Assembly: GCA_003223935.1 (NCBI GenBank)
Contig: QHXQ01000031.1
Coordinates: 1 to 64,000, forward strand
Origin: Acidobacteriota bacterium
Lineage (GTDB): Bacteria; Acidobacteriota; Blastocatellia; Pyrinomonadales; Pyrinomonadaceae
Reading direction: 5' to 3'
Length of the DNA stretch: 64,000 bases
Shown here: in pieces, positions 1-7,423 of the stretch
Position numbering within the stretch: the stretch's first letter is position 1
Layout: every line of letters starts with the position of its first letter
The notes under the pieces: generated by a model
Database searches by the model: none
What the model was told of the DNA's origin: nothing
What the model saw: the letters and a program-made list of their open reading frames with translations, nothing else
Made by a program: the position numbers and the translations under genes

Positions 1-88
1 AACTAATGAAAAAGAGTCAAGAAGTGTCAATGAGCTTCATTCATGACGCGAAGTCGGCCTAAATCTTGCCAATAATAATTTATCAAAA

Positions 89-113
89 GATGGGCAGCTT
101 TCGGCTGCCCATC
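89..113 (-). terminator. Hairpin downstream of the original tRNA-Phe 3' end
   Basis: A perfect 10 bp stem (GATGGGCAGC / GCTGCCCATC) with a 5 nt loop. On the minus strand it is followed by TCTTTTGATAAA, a fairly U-rich tail. It lies just beyond the left copy of the tRNA-Phe 3' end, so before integration it was probably the terminator of the minus-strand tRNA-Phe gene. Confidence 0.55.
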
Positions 114-130
114 GCTGTTTAGTGTGCTTG

Positions 131-174
131 ATGGCTAGGGACGGAATCGAACCGCCGACACCCTGATTTTCAGT
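131..174. repeat. attL: 44 bp copy of the tRNA-Phe 3' end
   Basis: This 44 bp segment is identical to 17240-17283. It contains the tRNA-Phe 3' half from the anticodon stem through the T arm to the discriminator base. The sequence diverges right after ...TTTTCAGT, so no intact tRNA exists here. It marks the left boundary of the integrative element. Confidence 0.92.
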
Positions 175-286
175 TTCAATTTGCCCCTTTAACTAAGTTA
201 AGCTGAGTTGTCTTGTGCGCGTTTTTATTGGACTTTTCCCTTCTCCGATTATGCCTGTGTCGGCTGAGTTTGGGCGTGTTTGGACT

Positions 287-311
287 ATTTGGCAGACCAT
301 TGGCAGACCAA
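287..311. repeat. Left arm-type repeat (two TTGGCAGACCA-like units)
   Basis: This 25 bp segment recurs exactly at 17168-17192. It contains GGCAGACCA twice, 11 bp apart. It lies 113 bp inside attL, while the other copy lies 48 bp inside attR. Repeats of about this size flanking the core sites are typical of arm-type binding sites of tyrosine integrases or excisionases. The function is inferred. Confidence 0.6.
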
Positions 312-1073
312 CTTTTCACTACCTGAGATGCGATAATAGCCAAGCTGAGCAACTAGGGCAACGCTATCGCCCACAAGGCGAAACCCGGTGGCCTAATTTG
401 ATTCTCTATCAGTCTATCTGCATGCCTATGAGTCGCCTTTGGCTGAACATCCCCGCGCGAGCCACGACATACGGAAGCTAAAAAGCCAAGCAGCACAATC
501 TGCCCCCAAGACAGCCGCGCCCAACCGCAAGCCTTAAAGCATGCTTGCCCTAATCCGTCAGACCGAACCCTTCTGCCCTGCCCGTTCCTATGCCCCCGAT
601 GCAGAGGAAACGGGACTCTAGTGTCACTAAAGGCTCGCGCGCGGGGAGGTCAAATGGACAGATGGACAGTAGAAAAGGGTGGCTAATTTGATATTTTGAT
701 AGTAAGAAAAAGGGGCTAATTTTGCATTTTGGCAGTAATAAAGACAGCGTAAATTTTATTTTTGTAAATTTGGCGAGGAAAAACCGTTGAAGGCTTCACG
801 CAACGGAAAAGTTGGTTGACGAGAAGGAGTACACTACATTCCTCAGAAACTGATCTGTAAGACCTTACCCGCCACCCGGTCAAACCAATGGCGCACATCT
901 GCGTAAGGGGTCTGCGCTTGTGGGCTTGCTCAAATTCAGCAAGCCGATCCCTGAGACTTGGTTTGCAAAAAATGAGCAAGCCTCTTCCTTGCACTGGCGC
1001 GGCAGCTTGCAAAATCTTTGCAAGGCGTTTATCTCCTAATAAAGACCAGTAGTTAGACAATCTGGCAACGTAC
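312..1073. other. Non-coding left end of the element
   Basis: No convincing gene is visible between the arm repeat and the regulator gene. The open frames at 215-481 (+) and 716-1060 (-) lack recognisable domains and good ribosome-binding sites. The stretch does contain short direct repeats near 652-742. It may hold recombination or replication sites of the element. Confidence 0.5.
681..742. repeat. Imperfect tandem direct repeat of about 29 bp
   Basis: Positions 681-709 and 714-742 both begin GGCTAATTT and share the pattern TTTTG...AGTAA. They lie 33 bp apart, and ATGGACAG occurs twice just upstream (652-669). The spacing near three helical turns and the AT-rich context resemble iterons or accessory protein sites. 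No function is shown. Confidence 0.4.
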
Positions 1074-2990
1074 TTATTTACCCTGTGCCAGTAGGCGCTG
1101 CACCGTCGCGGCTACCTCACCCGTATCTTCAGGCTTCCGCAGAAAGGCATCTACACCAGCCTCACGCGCTGCACTCTCAACATCACTGGCCGAGAGCATG
1201 ATGATCGGCGTATCCTTACGGTGCGGGAGTTGCCGTCCCTGCCGCGCCAGCGCCAGTCCGTCCACGCCCGGCAGATCGTAATCCACAACTAACAGGTCAT
1301 ACGGCGCGCTGCTCATGATCCGGTCAAATGCTGCTGCCCCGTCCGCGTAAGTCTCGACCTGCCAGCCTTCCAGTTCCAAAGCGTCTTTAACCGTAGCGGC
1401 GACCAACTCATTATCTTCAACGTACAATATTTTCGCGGGCTTCGGCGGGTTCTTCGCCTTAGCCTCTGGCGTGCGCCGCCTGTGGCGCACACGGGCGCTA
1501 CGTTTCCTTCTTGTTCCCGGCGGCGTCCGCAGATGCGCCAGATTTCGATGCCGCCCTTGCAGTAATGCCGACAGCGAAGCATGATGTTTGAAACCGAGCA
1601 AGCGCGCTGCCCGGCTGATACTGCCCCGCGCCTCGACGAGCGCCCGCCGGATGTAACGCGCTTCATAGGCGCGCACCCTCTTAGCCAGCGAGAAATTGGC
1701 CCAGAAATCGGCCCGGCTGCGTTTTGGCGCGGTCGGCAGTCCGGCACGTCGGGCCGCGATAAGCCGACGGGCACAGGCACGCAAACGCGCTATCGTTTCA
1801 GTATCCTGCGTCTCTTTGAGCAGACCGTCCGCCCGCTCATAAGTTGCCAGTAGTTCCGCTTCGGATAGTCGGTCGGCGTGCTCCTCTAACAGCGTCAGTA
1901 GCGCGCACCCGGCCTCCTTGAGCGCCCCGGCGTGCTCGGCTATGTCGGCTGCTTGCCGGAGTTTGTTCTGGGATGCAATCGGATCACGTAAACGTGCCAG
2001 CACGCGCCCCTGCGTGGTCAACGCCTCGGCCAGCAAGCCCTGTTGGCCGCCCTTCGAGAGCGTCCGCACTGCACCGGCAATAACCCTCACTGCGAGATGT
2101 AGTTTGCCCTCTGCCAGCAACACACGAGCATGAACATCATCCACTTGCGCGACCTTGCAGCTATCTTTGAGGTCAAGAAACAACCAGCGTGCGTGGTTCA
2201 GATGCGTGTACGCTTCGGCATAGTGCCCGATGGTGTATAGTAGAAACCCTAAATTGTTTTCGGTGCTGGCCAGATAACTAATATGGCCTGCCTGCTCAAA
2301 GTGGTATGCTGCGGCCGTGAACTCAATGATCGCACGGTCTGTGTAGTCCGGGCGGTGTTCGGCTTTGGCCAAGAATACGAGCACAGTGGCGAGAGCAAGT
2401 TGGAATCTACCTTTTAGCGCATCGTTAGTGCTTGCCGCAACCAGCGGCGTTGCGCCGGCCGATAACCGGAGCGCCTCACTATACCGGCCGCTACATGCCT
2501 CGACCACCATGCAGCGTATTAATATTTTCGCCCTTAACTCTTTATCATCATTGTCGGCTAATTTCTTTAGCGCCTCATCATACATAAGGCGCGCATTGTC
2601 ATACGCACCTTCACGCCAATAGCAGTAGCCCAGTCCGCTTTGCGCGGCTGCGGCTCTGACTAGATTGCCGAGAGATTGGAAGCAAGTGAGGCTTTCACTG
2701 ATTAAGTCCTTCGCCGCCGCCTGTGCCCCCTCGATCTGCTGGGCGCTGCCCAATAGACCTGATAGCCAGCCAGCGCGCAACAGTAATTCTGCGGCCGTGA
2801 GGGCGGTTAGCCCTTCCAGCTTTGGTCGCTGGCCCGTGCCCTGCCATAGCTCGCCAAGCGCCTCGCGTGCGGCCTCAACTTGGCCCCTGTATTCCAAGTC
2901 TTCCGCAATCCGGCAGCGCAAGAGCGTTCGCTCGTCATAGGTCAGGGCCGGATCGTCCAACTGCTTCAACAATGTTTCTGCTATTTTCAT
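1074..2990 (-). CDS. TPR regulator with Fis-type HTH and C-terminal receiver domain
   Basis: This protein of about 638 residues has three parts. Roughly 420 N-terminal residues are helical repeats of TPR type (A-x2-YD-A-x2-Y-x-EAL patterns). A Fis-like helix-turn-helix follows (EARGSISRAARLLGF, about residues 450-490). After a basic linker comes a receiver domain (about 520-638) with the acidic pair in YVEDNE, the phospho-acceptor Asp in VVDYDLPG and the Lys of FLRKPED. It probably senses a ligand or peptide through the TPRs and binds DNA through the HTH. The ATG at 2990 starts the likely MKIAETLL N-terminus; a TTG at 3014 would add eight residues. It diverges from the secreted peptide gene at 3100, with two palindromes between. 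No histidine kinase is nearby. Confidence 0.8.
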   Translation of the reverse strand: MKIAETLLKQLDDPALTYDERTLLRCRIAEDLEYRGQVEAAREALGELWQGTGQRPKLEGLTALTAAELLLRAGWLSGLLGSAQQIEGAQAAAKDLISESLTCFQSLGNLVRAAAAQSGLGYCYWREGAYDNARLMYDEALKKLADNDDKELRAKILIRCMVVEACSGRYSEALRLSAGATPLVAASTNDALKGRFQLALATVLVFLAKAEHRPDYTDRAIIEFTAAAYHFEQAGHISYLASTENNLGFLLYTIGHYAEAYTHLNHARWLFLDLKDSCKVAQVDDVHARVLLAEGKLHLAVRVIAGAVRTLSKGGQQGLLAEALTTQGRVLARLRDPIASQNKLRQAADIAEHAGALKEAGCALLTLLEEHADRLSEAELLATYERADGLLKETQDTETIARLRACARRLIAARRAGLPTAPKRSRADFWANFSLAKRVRAYEARYIRRALVEARGSISRAARLLGFKHHASLSALLQGRHRNLAHLRTPPGTRRKRSARVRHRRRTPEAKAKNPPKPAKILYVEDNELVAATVKDALELEGWQVETYADGAAAFDRIMSSAPYDLLVVDYDLPGVDGLALARQGRQLPHRKDTPIIMLSASDVESAAREAGVDAFLRKPEDTGEVAATVQRLLAQGK

Positions 2991-3017
2991 GCTAAATATC
3001 GTCAAGCACGACAAAGC

Positions 3018-3069
3018 CGCGTCTTATCAAAGAGATAAGACGCGAATTAAAACCAGAGTGGTCTGGTTT
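3018..3069. promoter_or_regulatory. Two adjacent palindromes in a divergent promoter region
   Basis: The first is a perfect 11 bp inverted repeat with a 5 bp spacer: CGCGTCTTATC at 3018-3028 and its complement at 3034-3044. The second is a perfect 8 bp inverted repeat with a 4 bp spacer: AAACCAGA at 3050-3057 and TCTGGTTT at 3062-3069. They lie between the regulator gene (minus) and the peptide gene (plus). They are good candidates for operators of the HTH regulator, and the first could also form an RNA hairpin. Confidence 0.55.
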
Positions 3070-3099
3070 CACTAACTACCTCAAAGGAGAGGACTAGAG

Positions 3100-3336
3100 A
3101 TGAAGGAGAATTGCCGAAAAGCTATCGCAGCACTTGTGCTAGTGCTGGCGTCCTCGTCTGCTGCGTTTGCCGATGATGGGGTCATCTGGCCAGATAAAAC
3201 ACCTCCGCCGCCACCGGCGACAACGGCTGCGGCCACGGCGAGCGCAGATGGCTCTATGCAAACAGGTTTCACGTCCACTAACCCAGTGACAGAAGCCGCG
3301 CTCACGCTCATTCAATTCGTGCTTACCCGGCCGTAA
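3100..3336 (+). CDS. Small secreted proline-rich peptide, candidate signal
   Basis: This 78-residue protein starts at an ATG preceded by a strong AAAGGAGAGG site. It has a clear signal peptide: a basic start (MKENCRK), a hydrophobic core (AALVLVLASSSAA) and a probable cut after AFA. The mature part begins DDGVIWPDKT, followed by a PPPPP run and an Ala/Thr linker. A second related motif, DGSMQTGFT, precedes a hydrophobic C-terminus (LTLIQFVLTRP). The two DG-x-[IM]-x3-x-T motifs look like an internal duplication. Its divergent partner is a TPR-HTH-receiver regulator, so a peptide-sensing pair is plausible. I know of similar short exported proteins beside such regulators in Acidobacteriota, but no function. 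Confidence 0.75.
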   Translation: MKENCRKAIAALVLVLASSSAAFADDGVIWPDKTPPPPPATTAAATASADGSMQTGFTSTNPVTEAALTLIQFVLTRP

Positions 3337-3622
3337 CGGGCGCGCAGTTAAGCACTTAAAGCTGCCGTGAAATAGGCGCACTGGCGGCTCGGTTGTAGTG
3401 TGTCTAAATGAGAGCGTCAGGCGGCCGAGAGTCCGGCGAGGTGACACTCACAGCGCGAGAGAGTACCGCCTTGCAAGTTAAATTGCAATTAAAATTTGTC
3501 TTGCCCTATTCGATTTACAGAAGGTAGATGGCAGACTGAATTTGAGTGAGTGACAGGCAGAGCCAAAAGTAAGGCAGTGCGCAAAGCAGTGATACAACAG
3601 TGATACAAACGACGGCGGGCAG

Positions 3623-4066
3623 CTAGATATCGCGTGGAGTTGTTGTAAGGGCGTTGAGCCAACTTTCCCAATTAGTTTCATTAAGCATTTCTTCGGCTTG
3701 TGGATTATTTTCGTCTAGCTGCTTCGGAAGAGTTTCAAATACACCAGCGAGATATAGACGTTCGCGGAGATAGTCGTTTTGATAAACCAACACATCTCCG
3801 GCAGTTTCAATTTCGCTCGGCCTTTCGTCAACTAAATTCATTGGCTCAAGAAGTTGATAGATGTAAAGCATCGCATATTCAGGATCGTCGGCTCGGTTGA
3901 TCAAGTCTTGGACTCTATCCGCCAGAAGCGAGAAGTAAATTTCACTGTCAATAAATTGACCTTTAATAGCTTGAATAGCTGTCGCTCTTTGAAAGGCATC
4001 TTGGCTTGGAAGGATAAAGGACGGTTCGTTTGTCGGCATCCAGCAAACTTTTTCTGGTCGTTTCAT
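3623..4066 (-). CDS. Unknown protein at the end of the R-M operon
   Basis: This is an acidic, soluble protein of 147 residues with no motif I recognise. It is rich in Glu, Asp and Asn (for example PKQLDENNPQAEEMLNE) and appears fully helical, with no signal peptide or membrane segment. It follows the HEPN-type gene by 48 bp on the same strand and is probably the last gene of the hsd operon. A downstream ATG at codon 10 (MPTNEP) is an alternative start because no clear Shine-Dalgarno precedes either. Its position next to a HEPN protein allows a partner or antitoxin role, but nothing in its sequence proves this. Confidence 0.6.
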   Translation of the reverse strand: MKRPEKVCWMPTNEPSFILPSQDAFQRATAIQAIKGQFIDSEIYFSLLADRVQDLINRADDPEYAMLYIYQLLEPMNLVDERPSEIETAGDVLVYQNDYLRERLYLAGVFETLPKQLDENNPQAEEMLNETNWESWLNALTTTPRDI

Positions 4067-4114
4067 CAGTTTGTAAGCTTATCTTTTCACCCGCAGCTAA
4101 AAGCTCAATAAGGA

Positions 4115-4903
4115 TTATGCTGATAGCAATTCGTTATTCTCCGCATAGTCAGAGATCAGAGCGTTAGAAAGCTGTTTCATTTCAGGGAAAGTAGATTCGG
4201 CTGACAGCGAATTGATGTCGAAATTAAGCATCTGAGTAACGTCTTTCAGTGAGATGTAATGGCCGCGAATGAGGACTTCGTTTATTTGGTCTTGGTCGTC
4301 TATGTATTCTCTGGTATTGGGGTCGGAGTCATTCTTAAGAAACTTAATGAAACACTCCTTCGCTGTATCACACGAATGGCTCTGAATCTCTTCGACTAGC
4401 TTCAAAATCTGCTCAACCTTTTGATCTATGTCTTTTGAAGATACATAAACTAACTGCCCGTTAGCGTGAGCGATGTTGTTACGATCTCTTATCAAACTCT
4501 TATATTTTCCGATTTTCGATTTATCACAACCAATCAAGTAAAAAAACATCATTACTGTACTTTCTTTTTCTTTGGAAAAATCGAAGGGATAAAGCTGTAC
4601 GAGCGGATTGCCTTCTGCTTGATTTTGTTTATTACGTCTATCTAAATCTTCAAACAGATCGTGTATTGGCTGAAAGCCGAGAATTGATTTGCGGAAGTCG
4701 TCGGTATAGACGGCGTAAATCTTCCAGAGTTGAAAATAGACGTAGGTCATAAAGAGCAGGTGGTAGGCGATGAAGGCGAATTGATATTTGCCGTGCTCAT
4801 AGTTGAGTTCAAAACTCTCCCAGAGAAATTTGATGTAGTGCTCCTCGTCCTGCGTCTTATATTTGAGAGGCAGATATTGAAAGATGTCGTCAGGGCTTGC
4901 CAT
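4115..4903 (-). CDS. HEPN-motif protein in the type I R-M operon
   Basis: This protein of 262 residues is largely helical. It contains RDRNNIAHANG at residues 139-149, so R141 and H146 fit the Rx4-6H signature of HEPN RNases, a family frequent in toxins and abortive-infection systems. Its GTG-free ATG start lies 3 bp after the hsdM-hsdS stop, behind a GGGAG site, so it is co-translated with the R-M genes. By analogy with anticodon nucleases hidden in type I loci, it may act as a back-up defence when restriction fails; that is inference. It could instead be a non-catalytic HEPN fold. Confidence 0.65.
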   Translation of the reverse strand: MASPDDIFQYLPLKYKTQDEEHYIKFLWESFELNYEHGKYQFAFIAYHLLFMTYVYFQLWKIYAVYTDDFRKSILGFQPIHDLFEDLDRRNKQNQAEGNPLVQLYPFDFSKEKESTVMMFFYLIGCDKSKIGKYKSLIRDRNNIAHANGQLVYVSSKDIDQKVEQILKLVEEIQSHSCDTAKECFIKFLKNDSDPNTREYIDDQDQINEVLIRGHYISLKDVTQMLNFDINSLSAESTFPEMKQLSNALISDYAENNELLSA

Positions 4904-4906
4904 GCT

Positions 4907-7420
4907 CTACTGCTCCCAAAGTTTATTGATCTCGTCTTTGATCTTTCGCTCGTAGATAGCCATGAGTTCTTTGTTGGCGTTGACTAGAGACTGTTCGCGC
5001 TCGATTTGGGCGACAATTTGCCTTTGTTCTTCAAGCGGAGGAAGCGGCAATTCTAATTGCTTAAGGGATGTTTGATTAAGGCTTTTGATGTTCGCGCCTG
5101 TTCCACTGTTAATCAACATCCTCCGAACGGTTTCTGTTTTTAATAGGTATGCATAGAACAACGGAACCACGTCCGGCGAAGTAAAGCGCAATCGAATCGT
5201 GAAGCCGGAAAACGTAGACTTGAAGTCTAACTTTGGAATGAGTACGCTGCGCCCAATCAGGTCTTGATTACCGTTCGAGCGAACAAACACAATATCATTT
5301 TCTCTCAGCGTATATTCGTCGGTTAGCTCACTGTCTATCTGAATTGTGGCGAAGCTATCGAGTGGTGCGTATAGATTCTTTTGAAAATCTTTCACGCCCA
5401 AAACCTGCACAAACTCACCGGCGCTATCCTTCGTATAATTAATGCCATTCTTTAATTCGCCAAGCTCGCCAAGTTCTACCAGTTGCCAGTCGGGATTGAT
5501 TGGAATATTTGGTTTGAAGCTTTGAACGACTTGCTTTGCACCGTCAAAAAGGCGCTGGTAGCCTTCGATACGCGCAACGATTTCTTTCTGTACCGATAGC
5601 GGTGGGAGCGGGATTTTGTACCCTTCAAGCCATTTGGTACTTAAATTCAACTGAGCAATACCAGATGAAGCCGCAATGGCATCTTGTTCAAATCTCTTTG
5701 TATTCAAGGTACTAAAGAGGAAACTTGAATTTATATTTTGGTTCGGAACTATCAAGCCAACCCTTTGATTCAATAAGGCTGGCATCAATTCCTTTTTCAT
5801 GCGTCCGACTCTGCCAACATTTCCAGTTAGAGATATGAGAATATCGCCTTCGAGAATCTGATACTTTAAAAATTCCTCTGCCCGACTCAGGGGCATAAAT
5901 TTAGGATCGTAATCAACGATTTCACCTTTTTGTACATTTGCAATTCTTATGACTCTTAAACCATCAGGAACGTACTCGTCACTTTTAAAAGCGAATCCAT
6001 TTCTGATTTCGCATACATCCCTCAAGGAAATCAATTCATACTTAGAGATGCGACGTTCATTTGTTTTATATCTATCGCCTGCTAGACTGAAATCAGCATT
6101 TTCAGCGATGCAGCTTTTCTCAACGGTGAAGGCTTGCAAAGGCAATTCGCCTTCGGCAAAGCGCGAAGTGTCGCCGCTCAAAATTGCCTTTTGAAAATCA
6201 AGAATGACGTTAAGAGCATCGGGTAGATCATTTTCGGCAATTTGTTTGCGCTGTGCTCCTAAACCGAATCCGTCATTCTGAATTTTGACGAAAAGAATCT
6301 TGTCGGTCTTGGCAGCAAGCATCTTGTCAAAGAAAAGGATTGAAGTCTTAACGCCCGAATACGGATTGAACACGCCCGCCGGAAGGCTCACCACCGCATA
6401 GAGAAAATTTTTCTCAACCAGCATCTTCCGCAAGTTTCTGTAAGCTGTCGCTGATTGAAAGATGATGCCTTCGGGCACGATCATGCCCGCCCTGCCGCTC
6501 ACCGGATTGATATGTTCAGCAATGTAGTCAGCGAATAGCACCTCGCTCCGGTTCGCCTGCAAAGAGAATCTACTATGCGGCTTGATGCCGCCCTTCGGCG
6601 ACATAAACGGCGGGTTTGCCATAATCACATCAAACGACTCGTTCCAACGGTCTTGGCTCGTCAGCGTGTCGTATTCGTAAATGTGCGGGTCAGGGAAGCC
6701 GTGCAGGTACATATTGACGAGCGAGAGGCGCACCATGTCCGGCGAAATGTCGTAGCCGACGAAGTTGGTCATCAACCGCCTGCGCTCGTCCGGTGTGAGC
6801 AGATCGCCCAATGTGCGGCGCGTGTTCTCTCTGAGGATGTGCTTGTAAGACGAAATCAAAAAGCCGGCCGTGCCACAAGCCGGATCGGAGATGGTTTCAT
6901 TCTTCTTCGGCTGTACGACCTCGACAATGAAATCAATGATATGGCGCGGCGTGCGAAACTGCCCTGCGTCGCCCTGCGAGCCTAAGACTGAAAGCAGATA
7001 CTCGAACGCATCGCCTAGCCGTTCGCTGTGATCATACTGAAACTCGTTGATGGTTTTCAGAAACAGTTTGAGCGTTTCCGGGTCGCGGTAAGGCAGGAAA
7101 GCGTTCTTGAAGATGTCGCGGAAAAGCTGCGGCAGTTGAGGGTTCTGATTCAGCTTTGTGATGGCTTCGCCGTACAGCGCCAGCAACTCATGACCGCCGA
7201 CGTTCGGGCTGAACAGTTTGCGCCAGCCGTACCTTTCAAAATCGCCGACGAAGAAAGACGGCTTGCCGCCATATTCGACAGCTTGCACGTCCATGTCGTC
7301 CATGAACTTGTAGATCAGCGCAATCGTGATCTGTTCGACTTGGCTTTTCGGGTCGGGCAGCTTGCCGACAAGAATATCGCGGGCGGTATCAATGCGCCGT
7401 TTGGTTTCGCTATCTAGCAT
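4907..7420 (-). CDS. Type I restriction-modification M-S fusion protein
   Basis: This 837-residue protein joins an HsdM methyltransferase to an HsdS specificity subunit. The M part has the SAM-binding motif DPACGTAGF (residues 179-187) and the catalytic NPPF (269-272) of N6-adenine methylases, preceded by an N-terminal helical domain. From about residue 460 two target-recognition domains follow, each with the usual start (LRDVCEIRNGFAF; LGELGELKNGINY), separated by conserved helices (LPPLSVQKEIVARIE; LPPLEEQRQIVAQIE). M and S are normally separate genes. It modifies the recognition sequence and gives HsdR its specificity. It starts 3 bp after the hsdR stop, within GGAG-TAATGG, so the genes form one operon. 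Confidence 0.92.
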   Translation of the reverse strand: MLDSETKRRIDTARDILVGKLPDPKSQVEQITIALIYKFMDDMDVQAVEYGGKPSFFVGDFERYGWRKLFSPNVGGHELLALYGEAITKLNQNPQLPQLFRDIFKNAFLPYRDPETLKLFLKTINEFQYDHSERLGDAFEYLLSVLGSQGDAGQFRTPRHIIDFIVEVVQPKKNETISDPACGTAGFLISSYKHILRENTRRTLGDLLTPDERRRLMTNFVGYDISPDMVRLSLVNMYLHGFPDPHIYEYDTLTSQDRWNESFDVIMANPPFMSPKGGIKPHSRFSLQANRSEVLFADYIAEHINPVSGRAGMIVPEGIIFQSATAYRNLRKMLVEKNFLYAVVSLPAGVFNPYSGVKTSILFFDKMLAAKTDKILFVKIQNDGFGLGAQRKQIAENDLPDALNVILDFQKAILSGDTSRFAEGELPLQAFTVEKSCIAENADFSLAGDRYKTNERRISKYELISLRDVCEIRNGFAFKSDEYVPDGLRVIRIANVQKGEIVDYDPKFMPLSRAEEFLKYQILEGDILISLTGNVGRVGRMKKELMPALLNQRVGLIVPNQNINSSFLFSTLNTKRFEQDAIAASSGIAQLNLSTKWLEGYKIPLPPLSVQKEIVARIEGYQRLFDGAKQVVQSFKPNIPINPDWQLVELGELGELKNGINYTKDSAGEFVQVLGVKDFQKNLYAPLDSFATIQIDSELTDEYTLRENDIVFVRSNGNQDLIGRSVLIPKLDFKSTFSGFTIRLRFTSPDVVPLFYAYLLKTETVRRMLINSGTGANIKSLNQTSLKQLELPLPPLEEQRQIVAQIEREQSLVNANKELMAIYERKIKDEINKLWEQ

Positions 7421-7423
7421 CCA

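Noticed and set aside
215-481. 88-residue open frame at the left end
   Set aside because: It runs over the arm repeat, has no ribosome-binding site and no domain; it looks like chance.
716-1060. 114-residue open frame on the minus strand
   Set aside because: Irregular Cys/Trp/Arg composition, no clear start signal and overlap with the direct repeats; no family seen.
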